This document shows, one piece after another, positions 22,560 through 31,000 of a DNA stretch of 64,000 nucleotides. Numbering within the stretch: position 1 is the first letter of the stretch; every line of letters begins with the position of its first letter. The notes beneath the pieces were generated by a model that worked only from the letters and a program-made list of their open reading frames with translations, was not told where the DNA came from and made no database searches. A program made the translations under genes and the position numbers. Source of the stretch: Streptomyces xiamenensis (lineage in GTDB: Bacteria > Actinomycetota > Actinomycetes > Streptomycetales > Streptomycetaceae); NCBI RefSeq assembly GCF_000993785.3, contig NZ_CP009922.3:5518001-5582000 (forward strand), read 5' to 3'.

Positions 22560-23624
22560 ATGACGGCCAACGCCCCCTCACCTCCCGCCCCTCCGGGCCG
22601 GCTGACGGCCTTCATCCGGCTCGGGCGCCCGAAATTCCTGTTCCAGAGCATGATGGTGGTCGGCCTCGGGGTGACCGCGGCCCAGCATGAGGGCCACGGA
22701 TTCTCCCCGGCCTGGTACATGGGCACCCTGCTCTTCGGCTGGGCCGCCCACCTGATGACCCACTACTGCAACGAGTACTTCGACCTCGAGGCCGACCGCG
22801 CCAACCACAGCCCCACCTCCTGGACCGGCGGCAGCCGGGTCCTCGTCGACGGACTGCTGCCACCCCTGGTCAGCCTCGGCGCGGCCTTCGTCCTGCTCTT
22901 CCTCGCCGCCGCCGTCACCGCCGTCATGCCCGACACCGCGTCCCGGCTGATGGCCGTCACCGTCCTGGCCGCCGCCTGGTTCTACACCGCCCCGCCCGCC
23001 CGGCTCAACTACCGCGCCCTGGGCGAGATCGCCTGTGCCGCCGTGCTCTACGGCCTTGGCCCGCTCCTCGCCCACCGCCTGCAGGGCGGCGACCCCACCG
23101 CCGCCACCCTCACCTACGTCGCCATCGTCTTCGTCTTCCAGTTCCTGCGCATGTCCGTCATGAACCTCGCCGACATCGACGGCGACCGGCGCACCGGCAA
23201 ACGCACCCTCGCCGTGGCCCTGGGCGCCCGCGGCCTCATCCGCCTCTATCTCGCCGGACAGTCCCTCACCTACGCGGCCACCGCCCTCCTGCTGCTCACC
23301 GGAGCCCTCCCCGTCCTGCCCGGCCTCGCGATCCTGGCCACCTTCCCGGTCCCGCTGTGGGTCGGCCGCCGTCTGCTGCACGGGGCACTGGCCACCCACG
23401 GCGCCAACAACGCGGTCACCTTCTGGGCCTCCATGCACATGCCCATCACCGCCGTCGCCATCACCGTGGCCCTGCTCACCGACCTGCTGACCGGCGACCC
23501 CGGCCCCGACACCCCGTGGCTGGTCCTGTGCACCGCCACCCTGATCGCCTTCACCGTCTGGTTCACCCGCGCCGTCCGCACACCACCACCCCCTCTCCCC
23601 GACCAGGAGACGTTGACGCCGTGA
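22560..23624 (+). CDS. UbiA-family aromatic prenyltransferase (MenA-like)
   Basis: A 354-residue polytopic membrane enzyme that attaches a polyprenyl chain to an aromatic acceptor. The first Asp-rich motif is NEYFDLEAD and the second is NLADIDGDRRTGKRTLAVALG, both needed for Mg-diphosphate binding; the latter is MenA-like. The ATG at 22560 has AAGGAG eight bases upstream. Its stop overlaps the next GTG (GTGA). Given the dioxygenase at the head of the operon and the polyprenyl synthase downstream, the inferred reaction is prenylation, possibly with decarboxylation, of homogentisate. A dihydroxynaphthoate substrate cannot be ruled out, but menaquinone genes are not present nearby. Confidence 0.9.
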   Translation: MTANAPSPPAPPGRLTAFIRLGRPKFLFQSMMVVGLGVTAAQHEGHGFSPAWYMGTLLFGWAAHLMTHYCNEYFDLEADRANHSPTSWTGGSRVLVDGLLPPLVSLGAAFVLLFLAAAVTAVMPDTASRLMAVTVLAAAWFYTAPPARLNYRALGEIACAAVLYGLGPLLAHRLQGGDPTAATLTYVAIVFVFQFLRMSVMNLADIDGDRRTGKRTLAVALGARGLIRLYLAGQSLTYAATALLLLTGALPVLPGLAILATFPVPLWVGRRLLHGALATHGANNAVTFWASMHMPITAVAITVALLTDLLTGDPGPDTPWLVLCTATLIAFTVWFTRAVRTPPPPLPDQETLTP

Positions 23625-24658
23625 CCGCCAGCAGTTCGCCGCCCACCGCCGTCACCGAGCAGGCCCGCACCCTCATCGAACCCGAACTGCGCACCGCCGT
23701 CGCCGGTCTCGACCCCCACCTCGGCCGCGCCATCGGCTACCACCTCGGCTGGTGCCGCCCCGACGGCACCCCCACCCGAGGCGGCGGCGGAAAAGCCATC
23801 CGCCCCGCCCTGACCCTGCTGGCCGCCACCTCCGTCGGCGCCACCGCGGACACAGCCCTGCCCGGCGCCGCCGCCGTGGAACTCGTCCACAACTTCACCC
23901 TCATCCACGACGACATGATGGACGGCGACGAACTGCGCCGCCGCCGACCCACCGTCTGGAAGACCTTCGGCGCCGCGACCGCCATCCTCGCCGGCGACGC
24001 CCTGCAGACCCTCGCCTTCACCACGCTCGCCCGCCACGACAGCCCGCACGCCCCGCGCGCCACCCGCGTCCTGGCCCGCTCCATGACCGAACTCGTCAGC
24101 GGCCAGACCCAGGACCTCGCCTTCGTACGCCGCCCCTGGCAGGGCCCCGGCGCCGTCACCATCCCCGAGTACCGCTCCATGGCCGCCGGCAAGAGCGGCT
24201 CCCTGCTCGGCTGCGCCGCCGAACTCGGCGCCGTCCTGGGCGGTGCCCCGCACCGTACCGCCGCCGCCTTCGGCCGCGCCGGCCGCCACTTCGGGCTCGC
24301 CTTCCAGTGCGTCGACGACATCATCGGCATCTGGGGCGACCCGAAGGAGACCGGCAAACCCGTCCTCGCCGACATCCGCGAGGGCAAGAAGACCCTCCCC
24401 GTCCTGGCCGCCCTCGCCGCCCCGGTGCCCGCCGCCGCCGAACTCGCCGACCTCCTCACCACCCCCCGCGCCGACGAGGCGGAACTGCGCCGTGCCGCCG
24501 CCCTCATCGAGAAGGCGGGCGGGCGCCGCTTCGCCGAACGTGAATCCCAGCACCACCTCGAACGCGGCCTCGCCTGCCTGGCCGAGGCCGACACCGGGGG
24601 CACCGCCCGCGACCCGCTCCTCGCCCTCATCGACTACCTCGGCCGGCGCACCAGCTGA
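23621..24658 (+). CDS. polyprenyl (probably geranylgeranyl) diphosphate synthase
   Basis: A 345-residue trans-prenyl diphosphate synthase. The first Asp-rich motif is LIHDDMMDGDELRRRRPT; the second region is QCVDDIIGIWGDPKETGKP, in which the DDxxD is DDIIG, common in actinomycete GGPP/polyprenyl synthases. GGKAIRPALTLL and GKSGSLLGCA are further landmarks. It makes the allylic diphosphate donor for the UbiA enzyme. Chain length cannot be fixed by eye; the residues before DDMMD (ELVHNFTLIH) are not bulky enough to insist on C15, so C20 is favoured. It starts at GTG 23621, overlapping the UbiA stop, and is followed 16 bases later by the cyclase gene. Confidence 0.92.
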   Translation: MTASSSPPTAVTEQARTLIEPELRTAVAGLDPHLGRAIGYHLGWCRPDGTPTRGGGGKAIRPALTLLAATSVGATADTALPGAAAVELVHNFTLIHDDMMDGDELRRRRPTVWKTFGAATAILAGDALQTLAFTTLARHDSPHAPRATRVLARSMTELVSGQTQDLAFVRRPWQGPGAVTIPEYRSMAAGKSGSLLGCAAELGAVLGGAPHRTAAAFGRAGRHFGLAFQCVDDIIGIWGDPKETGKPVLADIREGKKTLPVLAALAAPVPAAAELADLLTTPRADEAELRRAAALIEKAGGRRFAERESQHHLERGLACLAEADTGGTARDPLLALIDYLGRRTS

Positions 24659-24674
24659 CCGCCCGGGAGTGACC

Positions 24675-26372
24675 ATGGCCCAGCATCCCGCCCGTAACGC
24701 CCGGCTGTCCGCCGCCATCGACACCGCCGCCCACACCCTGCTGACCGCCCAGGACCCCGACGGCACCTGGTACGACACCCGTCCCAGCCTCGTCACCGGG
24801 ACCGCCGGCGCCGTCCTGGCCCTGCACACCGCCGACCCGCACTCCTCCGCCGCCCTCGTACGCGGCGGCGTCGGCTGGCTGTTGCGCGCCCGCAACCAGG
24901 ACGGCGGCTGGCCCGTCACCGGCGAGGGCCCCAGCGACTTCATCTCCACCACCATGGCGGTCGCCGCCCTGCGCACCGCGGCCCCCGGACGCACCGCCGA
25001 GGAAGTACGCGCCGGGCTGTGCTTCCTGGAGGGCCGGGGCGGCGTCCAGGGGCTGGGTGACCCCACCGTGCGGCAGCTCACCGGGCTGCTGCTGGCCCTC
25101 ACCAAAGCGCGCGAACCCGCCGGCACCCCCCGGGTCCCCGCCGAACTCCTGCTGCTGCCCGCCCCACTGATCCGGAAACTGCTGTCCTTCCTGCAGACCC
25201 CCTTCGCCGCCCTCACCCTCCTCCAGCACCAGGTGCGGCCAGGGCCCCCGGCCCTGCGTGCCCGCACCACCGCCGCCGCCACCGCGATCCTGCGGGCCGG
25301 CGAACACCAGGAGGGCGGGGTCGGCTCCTTCGGCAGCGGCGACCCGTGGCTGACCGGGCTGGCCGTCACCGCGCTGCACCGGGCCGGCACCGCGCCCGAG
25401 GTCGTCCGGGCGGCCGTCGGCTATCTGCGCGCCGCCGCCCGGCCCGACGGCTCATGGGTCCTCATGCAGGGAATGGGCCCACGCGACGTCGACCTCGTCG
25501 GCCACGCCGTCACCACCGAAGCCCTGTGCCACGCCGGACACCGCACCGACTCCCGGGTACGGCGCGCCGCCGGCTGGCTGCTCGACTGCCGGCAGGACGA
25601 ACCGTTTCCGCTGTACGACTGCCCACCCGGCGGCTGGGCCTGGTCCGGGGCGAAGGGCTGGCCCAACACCGTCGACTCCGTCGCCGCCCTCGCCTGCCTG
25701 GCCGCCATCCGGGGCCACGGCCAGGCCCTCGGCCAGGGCGCCGCCTGGCTGAGGGCCCGTCAGGACCGCGGCGGCGCCTGGAGCGTCTTCACCCGCAACA
25801 CCCGCTGCCCGGCGGACCGCGCCTGCCCGCACGTCACCGCCCAGGCCATCGACATCCTCACCGCCGCCGGTGTCCCCGGCACCGACCGCGCCGTCCGCCG
25901 CGCCCTGCGCCGGCTCACCGCGAGCCAGCGGCCGGACGGCTCGCACGTGGCCCTGTGGCACCGCGGCGGTGTCCCCGCCACCGCCGCCGTCCTGCACACC
26001 ACCGCCCGCCTCGGCCTCACCCGCACCCGGCTCGCCACCCGCGCCCGTGCCTGGCTGCTGGCCGCCCAGCTCCCCGACGGCTCCTGGGGCGCCGCGCCCG
26101 CCACCGGTCCCGGCACCACCGACGAGACCGCCCGTGCCGTCAAGGGCCTCGCCGCGCTCACCGACGACGACGCCGCCGCACGCACCGCAGCGGCCCGCGG
26201 CGCCGCGTGGCTGCTGGCCGCCCAGCTCCCCGACGGCACCTGGGAACCCGGCCCCACCTGCTGGTACATCAAGGACCACCTCGCCTACCCCGGCCACCTC
26301 ATCGCCCAGGGCCTCGCTCTGGGCGCCCTGGCGGCCCACCACCGCACCTTCCCGCCGGGAGCCGCCGGATGA
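24675..26372 (+). CDS. squalene/oxidosqualene-cyclase-like terpene cyclase (class II)
   Basis: A 565-residue alpha/alpha-barrel protein of the prenyltransferase/squalene-cyclase repeat family. QW-like motifs recur: AQDPDGTW, RNQDGGW, RQDRGGAW, AAQLPDGSWG, AAQLPDGTWE. The catalytic region reads PPGGWAWSGAKGWPNTVDSVAAL. It aligns with the GGW-to-DxDDTA stretch of squalene-hopene cyclase, but with one Asp (D334) followed by Ser instead of DxDD; this is nearer the GWPVSDCTAE of oxidosqualene cyclases. An epoxide-opening, proton-initiated cyclisation of a prenylated aromatic is therefore proposed. GGGAG precedes the ATG. Its stop overlaps the next ATG. It is shorter than squalene-hopene cyclase (about 630), so a shorter substrate is plausible. 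Confidence 0.82.
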   Translation: MAQHPARNARLSAAIDTAAHTLLTAQDPDGTWYDTRPSLVTGTAGAVLALHTADPHSSAALVRGGVGWLLRARNQDGGWPVTGEGPSDFISTTMAVAALRTAAPGRTAEEVRAGLCFLEGRGGVQGLGDPTVRQLTGLLLALTKAREPAGTPRVPAELLLLPAPLIRKLLSFLQTPFAALTLLQHQVRPGPPALRARTTAAATAILRAGEHQEGGVGSFGSGDPWLTGLAVTALHRAGTAPEVVRAAVGYLRAAARPDGSWVLMQGMGPRDVDLVGHAVTTEALCHAGHRTDSRVRRAAGWLLDCRQDEPFPLYDCPPGGWAWSGAKGWPNTVDSVAALACLAAIRGHGQALGQGAAWLRARQDRGGAWSVFTRNTRCPADRACPHVTAQAIDILTAAGVPGTDRAVRRALRRLTASQRPDGSHVALWHRGGVPATAAVLHTTARLGLTRTRLATRARAWLLAAQLPDGSWGAAPATGPGTTDETARAVKGLAALTDDDAAARTAAARGAAWLLAAQLPDGTWEPGPTCWYIKDHLAYPGHLIAQGLALGALAAHHRTFPPGAAG

Positions 26373-27622
26373 CCACCTGGGACGCCATCGTCTGCGGCGC
26401 CGGCGCCGCGGGCCTGGCCACCGCCCGCGCCCTCGCCGATCTCGGCCTGCGCACCCTCGTCCTCGACAAACAGCGCCGGCCCGCCCCCGTCGCCAAGGGC
26501 GAGGTCCTCCAGCCCGCCGCTCTGCGCATCCTCACCCGCTGGGGCGTCACCGCCGCCCTCACCGCGGCGGGTGCCGTCCCGCTCACCCGGCTCACCATCC
26601 GCGGACCCGACGCCACCCCCCTCATGGTCTTCGACTACACCACCCTCCCCACCGGGTACCGCACCCTGCTCAGCCACGACCACACCGCCATCCTCACCGC
26701 CCTCACCCAATCCCTCCCGGCGCGCACCGAGATCCGCCGGGGTGCCTTCGCCGCCACGCTGCTGCACGATCCCACCGGCCGCGTCACCGGCGTACGGGTG
26801 CGCCGCGACGGCACTACCGAGGACGTCCACGCCCCCCTGGTCATCGCTGCCGACGGCATGTCCTCCCGACTGCGCCGCGCCGCCGGCATCCCCCTGACCA
26901 CCCGCGCCTACCCGCACCGGCTGCTGTCCTTCGAACTCCCCGGCGCACCACCCGAACCCGGCGACGTCACCGCCTACCGCACCCCCCGCGGGCTGCGCCT
27001 GGTCTACCCCCTGCCGCACGGCCGCACCCGGATCTACGTCCAGATCCGCCCCCACGAGGTGCGCGGCGCCGACCACGCCGCCATGACCCGGTGGGCCGCC
27101 GGGCTCGACCACGACACCCCCGCCCTGCGCCCCCTCACCGAACGCCTCACCGGATCCCTGGCCACCCGTCAGACCTTCACCCTGCGCCGCTGCACCGCCC
27201 CCACCCTCACCGTCCCCGGCCTCGCCCTGGTCGGCGAAGCCGCCCACGCCGTGCACTCCCTGGCCGCCCAGGGCATGAACACCGCCATCTGCGACGCCCA
27301 CACCCTGGCCCACCACCTCGCCACCGCACCCGACACCGACACCGCGCTCGCCGCCTACGAGGCCGAACGGCTGCCCTGGATCCGGCACATCGCCGTGATG
27401 AGCCACGACGCCGCCCGCCTGGTCACCGCCACCGGCCGCACCACCCGGGTCCTGGGCCGCCGCGCGCTGCGCCGCACCCACCACAGCCCGCGGCTGCGCT
27501 ACACCGCCACCTACAACCTCGCCGGCCTCGGCATCCACCCCTTCGCCCCCCTCGACCGGCTCCACCAACTCGGCCTCCCCGACCCCCGCGCCACCCACGT
27601 CCCCCCGTGGCAGCCCCAGTGA
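26369..27622 (+). CDS. FAD-dependent monooxygenase (UbiH/PHBH type)
   Basis: A 417-residue flavoprotein. The N-terminal FAD site is AIVCGAGAAGLATARALADLG, the second-strand acid is VLDKQRR, and the GD-like motif near the C-terminal half is ALVGEAAHAVHSLAAQGMN. An LSHDHTAILTAL segment and IAADGMSSRLRRAAG also fit group A flavin monooxygenases. It may hydroxylate the aromatic ring or epoxidise the prenyl chain. It is translationally coupled to the cyclase (ATGA) and to the following flavoprotein (GTGA), which suggests the three act in sequence on one intermediate. Confidence 0.87.
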   Translation: MTTWDAIVCGAGAAGLATARALADLGLRTLVLDKQRRPAPVAKGEVLQPAALRILTRWGVTAALTAAGAVPLTRLTIRGPDATPLMVFDYTTLPTGYRTLLSHDHTAILTALTQSLPARTEIRRGAFAATLLHDPTGRVTGVRVRRDGTTEDVHAPLVIAADGMSSRLRRAAGIPLTTRAYPHRLLSFELPGAPPEPGDVTAYRTPRGLRLVYPLPHGRTRIYVQIRPHEVRGADHAAMTRWAAGLDHDTPALRPLTERLTGSLATRQTFTLRRCTAPTLTVPGLALVGEAAHAVHSLAAQGMNTAICDAHTLAHHLATAPDTDTALAAYEAERLPWIRHIAVMSHDAARLVTATGRTTRVLGRRALRRTHHSPRLRYTATYNLAGLGIHPFAPLDRLHQLGLPDPRATHVPPWQPQ

Positions 27623-28971
27623 GCGGCCCACCCGCCCTGGTCCTCGGCGGCTCACTGGCGGGACTGCTCACCGCCACCGTGCTGCGCCGCCACCACACCA
27701 CCGTCACCGTCCTCGACCAGGACCGGCTGCCCACCGGAGCAGCCCACCGCGCCGGGACCCCGCAGGCCCACCACGGTCATCTGCTGCTGCCCGCCGGCAG
27801 CCGGTACATCGAGGCCCTGCTCCCCGGCACGCTCGGCCGGCTGCTGGCGGTGGGCGCCCACCGCATCGACATGTCCGCCGACGTCGTCAGCCTGGGGGAT
27901 CTGGGCTGGCAGCCCAGAACACCGACCGGACATCTCGCCCTGCTGTGCAGCCGCCCGCTGCTCGAATGGACCCTGCGCGAACGCGTCCGGGAGATGGACG
28001 GCATCACCCTCGTCACCGGCGCCCAGGTCCGGGAACTGACCGGCAGCCGCCACCGTGTCACCGGAGCCCTCGCCCGGCACCGCGACGGCACCACCCGTTG
28101 GTACGAGGCCGCACTCACCGTCGACGCCACCGGCCGCGCCTCGCGCACCCCCGCCCTGCTCACCGCGCTCGGCCTGCCCCCGGTACGGGAACGGACCGTC
28201 GACGCCGGCGTCGCCTACGCCTCGGTGCCCGTGCTGGCGCCGCCCGCCGCCCGGGACGGCTTCCCCCTCATCGGCATCCAGCCGGGTCCCTCCCGGCACC
28301 GCCCCGCCCGGGCCGGGGTGGTCTTCCCGATCGAGGACGGCCGCTGGCTGATCTCCCTGTCCGGCACCAGGGGCGCCGAGCCGCCGCTGGACCACCACGG
28401 CTTCCTCGCGTTCGCCCGCTCCCTGGAGCACCCGGTGATAGCCGACCTGCTGACCTCCGTCACACCCGTGGCCCCGATCCGCGGCTACCGGCACACCGGC
28501 AACCGGCGCCGCTACTACGAGCGCATGCGCCGCTGGCCCGAGGGCTTCCTGGTCGTCGGTGACGCTCTGCTCACCACCAACCCCACCTTCGGCTACGGCA
28601 TGACCGCCACCGCGGCCGGGGTGAGTGCCCTGGCCGACACCCCGCACGCCTCCTCCCGCGACACCCAGCGCGCCATCGCGCGCGCGGTCTCGGGCGCGTG
28701 GCACCTGGCGTCCGGCACCGACCTGCTGCACCCCGGCGCGACCGGCTCCGGATCACGCCGGGCGGCGCGTGTCCACCGGAGCCTGGCCCTGCGCCTGGAA
28801 CGGGCGGCCCACCACGACCCTCGGCTGCGCCGCGCCCTGGTGCGGGTGGGGACCCTCAGCGAGCCGCCCTCGACCCTGTTGACCCCGGCCGTCGCCCGTG
28901 CCCTGCTGCTTCCGCGGGCGCGCGGTCCGGCTACGCCCGGCTCTCCTGCTCCTGGAGGATCCGCTGATTGA
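27619..28971 (+). CDS. FAD-dependent oxidoreductase, epoxidase-like
   Basis: A 450-residue flavoprotein with LVLGGSLAGLLTATVLRRHH (FAD ADP site) and VVGDALLTTNPTFGYGMTATAAG. That last motif resembles the one seen in polyether and squalene-type epoxidases (MonCI, LasC, squalene epoxidase). It also has VDATGRASRTPALLTALG. It is the better of the two operon flavoproteins for terminal-alkene epoxidation before cyclisation. A geranylgeranyl-reductase role is the main alternative. It starts at GTG 27619, overlapping the previous stop, and ends 41 bases inside the convergent siderophore-interacting protein gene, which marks the end of the operon. Confidence 0.83.
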   Translation: MSGPPALVLGGSLAGLLTATVLRRHHTTVTVLDQDRLPTGAAHRAGTPQAHHGHLLLPAGSRYIEALLPGTLGRLLAVGAHRIDMSADVVSLGDLGWQPRTPTGHLALLCSRPLLEWTLRERVREMDGITLVTGAQVRELTGSRHRVTGALARHRDGTTRWYEAALTVDATGRASRTPALLTALGLPPVRERTVDAGVAYASVPVLAPPAARDGFPLIGIQPGPSRHRPARAGVVFPIEDGRWLISLSGTRGAEPPLDHHGFLAFARSLEHPVIADLLTSVTPVAPIRGYRHTGNRRRYYERMRRWPEGFLVVGDALLTTNPTFGYGMTATAAGVSALADTPHASSRDTQRAIARAVSGAWHLASGTDLLHPGATGSGSRRAARVHRSLALRLERAAHHDPRLRRALVRVGTLSEPPSTLLTPAVARALLLPRARGPATPGSPAPGGSAD

Positions 28972-29758
28972 ACTCCGCCTTGGCCGCCTGCCAGCCGTCC
29001 TCGTCGTTCCCCCGGCGCCAGTACCCGGAGATGGACAACTGCTCGGGCGCCATGGCGCGCTCGTGCCGCAGATGGCGCCGCAGTTCCTTGACCCAGTTCG
29101 CCTCGCCGTGCACGAAGGCGTGCCCGCGCCCCGGCGGCAGGGTGAGAGAGGTGACGGCGTCCACGAGCGCCGGACCGAAGCGTCCCTCGCGCCGGTCGAC
29201 CCAGACCACCTCGACGTCCCCGGCCGGCGGCTCCAGCTTCAGTTCCTCACCCGGTCCGTCGATCTCGATGAGGACCCGCGCGACCGCTCCCGGCGGGAGC
29301 CGCTCGACGGAGGCGGCGATGGCGGGCAGCGCGCTCTCGTCCCCGACGAGCAGATGCCAGTCGGCGGTGGGGTCGGGCGCGTAGGCGCCGCCGGGGCCCA
29401 GAAGGGCGATCCGGTCCCCGGGGCGCGCGGCGGCGGCCCAGGGCCCGGCCAGGCCGGTGTCGCCGTGGTGGACGAAGTCGATGGTCAGTTCGAGGGCCTG
29501 TGGGTCCCATGCGCGCACCGTGTACGTCCGCATGCTGGGCCACTGCTCGCGCGGCAGCGTGCGGCGGATCTCCGCCACGTCGAACGGCTCGGGGTAGTCC
29601 ACTCCGGGCTGGGCGAAGACGAGCTTCACGTAGCTGTCGCTGTACGGCCCCACCGCGAACTCCTGAAGGCCCTCACCCCCGAGGACAACTCTGATCACAT
29701 GCGCACTGAGCCGCTCGGTGCGCAGCACCTGACCACGATGCGTGACGATGTCGCTCAT
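28931..29758 (-). CDS. siderophore-interacting protein (ferric-siderophore reductase)
   Basis: A 275-residue cytoplasmic FAD/NAD(P)H flavoprotein of the ViuB/YqjH family that reduces imported ferric siderophore to release Fe(II). The FAD-binding RTYTVR lies at residues 77-82, followed by IDFVHHGDTGLAGPWA and LLVGDESALPAIAASVE. The C-terminal SGYWRRGNDEDGW is a family hallmark. GGAAGG precedes the ATG, and an iron box starts only 16 bases upstream, so it belongs to the same regulon as the two uptake operons. It is convergent with the flavoprotein gene of the meroterpenoid operon (41-base overlap). Confidence 0.95.
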   Translation of the reverse strand: MSDIVTHRGQVLRTERLSAHVIRVVLGGEGLQEFAVGPYSDSYVKLVFAQPGVDYPEPFDVAEIRRTLPREQWPSMRTYTVRAWDPQALELTIDFVHHGDTGLAGPWAAAARPGDRIALLGPGGAYAPDPTADWHLLVGDESALPAIAASVERLPPGAVARVLIEIDGPGEELKLEPPAGDVEVVWVDRREGRFGPALVDAVTSLTLPPGRGHAFVHGEANWVKELRRHLRHERAMAPEQLSISGYWRRGNDEDGWQAAKAEFNQRILQEQESRA

Positions 29759-30093
29759 GACGCCCTTCCTGTCGGTTAGGTAAGCCTAACCTGCATTCGA
29801 TGGGCGGTCGCTACCTCCCCAGAGGCGGGCGCGGTGGGTGATGCCCCGGTGATGCCCGGTGACGCGGCGGGGGCCGGACTGTGAGCCCCGGCATGAGAGG
29901 GCCGTCACATCCGTACGGGCTTAGGAGTGCTCCGGGCCAGTGGGACAAGGCGGACATGAAATGACAGTGAGGGATGTACTAAATCTTGTCGGAGATGAGG
30001 TCTTTGCCGTTGATGGTCCGAGTTGTGCATGGTGGCGATCGGTCGCGTTCCGCGGCTTCTCTCCCCCGCTCCTCCGAGGATCGAGGTGTCTGT
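29759..30093. promoter_or_regulatory. intergenic region between siderophore reductase and transglycosylase
   Basis: A 335-base gene-free region between divergent genes. It holds the iron box of the reductase at its left end. The rest must carry the promoter and leader of the transglycosylase gene. I looked for the ydaO-type cyclic-di-AMP riboswitch that often precedes cell-wall lytic genes in actinomycetes and did not see its conserved segments. The stretch around 29950-29990 is AT-rich (ATGTACTAAATC) and is the likeliest promoter site. Confidence 0.45.
29774..29791 (-). promoter_or_regulatory. iron box upstream of the siderophore-interacting protein
   Basis: GGTTAGG, TAAG, CCTAACC: a 7-4-7 perfect palindrome just upstream of the reductase ribosome binding site. 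Positions 29776-29794 match 16 of 19 bases of the DtxR/IdeR consensus as I remember it. It shares the GG-TAAG-CC core with the box at 19868. Confidence 0.85.
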
Positions 30094-30906
30094 ATGACCG
30101 CCACCCATGGCGCTTCCCGTATTCGAATGCGCACGGCCGCTGTGGCCGGGATGGTCACCGCCGGCGCGGCGGTGGTGTCCCTCGTGCACACCCCCGGTGC
30201 AGTGGCCGACCCGCACGCGTCCGCCGTCGCCCCCACGGCCATGAGCACCAGTGCTCCGGCCGCGTTCTCCCCGGACAGCGCGAGCAGCGTGATCGTCAAG
30301 TCCCCGGTCACCGGCAGTGACGCCGCCGACAACGGCGACGAGGCCGCCGACGACAGCGCTGCCGAGACCACCACCGACGACACCGCCACCGACGACGCTG
30401 CCACCGACGACACCACCACCGACGACGGCGCGGCGGCGGACACCGCGACGCAGGCCGCGCAGGACGACGCGGCGGCGCAGGAGGAGTCCGCTCCGGCGGA
30501 CAAGGGCCGCGGCGCCGAGTACAACGCCGACGGCACCATCGTCGTGATCGACAAGGCCGAGCAGCCCAAGCCGCAGCCCGCCTCGGCCGAGCAGATCGAC
30601 CAGTGGATCAACGAGGCCCTGGATGTCATGAAGGCGCACGGTATCCCCGGCAGCTACGACGGCATCAAGAGCAACCTGATACGTGAGTCCAGCGGTGACC
30701 CGCACACGATCAACATGTGGGACAGCAACGCGGTCAAGAACATCCCGTCCAAGGGCCTGCTGCAGGTCATCGACCCGACCTTCGAGCAGTACCACGTGGA
30801 GGGGACCAGTACCGACATCTACGACCCGGTGGCCAACATCGTCGCGGCCTGCAACTACGCGGCCGACCGCTACGGCTCCATGGACAACGTGAACAGCGCC
30901 TACTGA
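30094..30906 (+). CDS. secreted SLT-type lytic transglycosylase
   Basis: A 270-residue exported protein. Residues 1-45 are a basic start and a hydrophobic signal segment (AAVAGMVTAGAAVVSLVHTPGAVA). A long low-complexity linker follows, with repeated TTDDTATDD-type Thr/Asp/Ala units (about 75-135). The C-terminal 95 residues are a transglycosylase SLT domain: LIRESSGDPHTINMWDSNA carries the catalytic Glu, followed by GLLQVIDPTFEQYH and NIVAACNYAADRYGS. It cleaves the MurNAc-GlcNAc bond of peptidoglycan outside the cell. The ATG at 30094 directly precedes the signal peptide and has CGAGG upstream. It is a single gene ending at a long bidirectional terminator. Confidence 0.9.
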   Translation: MTATHGASRIRMRTAAVAGMVTAGAAVVSLVHTPGAVADPHASAVAPTAMSTSAPAAFSPDSASSVIVKSPVTGSDAADNGDEAADDSAAETTTDDTATDDAATDDTTTDDGAAADTATQAAQDDAAAQEESAPADKGRGAEYNADGTIVVIDKAEQPKPQPASAEQIDQWINEALDVMKAHGIPGSYDGIKSNLIRESSGDPHTINMWDSNAVKNIPSKGLLQVIDPTFEQYHVEGTSTDIYDPVANIVAACNYAADRYGSMDNVNSAY

Positions 30907-30931
30907 TCCCCCGGGGACGACCGGCGCACAG

Positions 30932-30978
30932 CACCCCGGTGCCGCCGCACGCCACAGGCGTGCGGCGGCACCGGGGTG
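30932..30978. terminator. 22-bp stem bidirectional terminator
   Basis: CACCCCGGTGCCGCCGCACG continues to a perfect 22-bp stem with an ACA loop (arms 30932-30953 and 30957-30978). It lies between the stops of the convergent transglycosylase and laccase genes and can end both transcripts. Confidence 0.85.
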
Positions 30979-31000
30979 TGCGGGGCTTCCGCCAGGGAAG

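Noticed and set aside
25482-25499. DVDL in the terpene cyclase as the catalytic DxDD motif
   Set aside because: It lies about 60 residues before the GGW-to-Asp region that aligns with the catalytic motif of squalene cyclases, so it is probably structural.
26285-27655. Long antisense frame opposite the flavin monooxygenase
   Set aside because: Gly/Val/Ala-rich shadow without any family motif; the plus-strand gene has complete FAD motifs and operon overlaps.
29800-30093. Possible ydaO (cyclic-di-AMP) riboswitch before the lytic transglycosylase
   Set aside because: The conserved segments of that riboswitch are not present.
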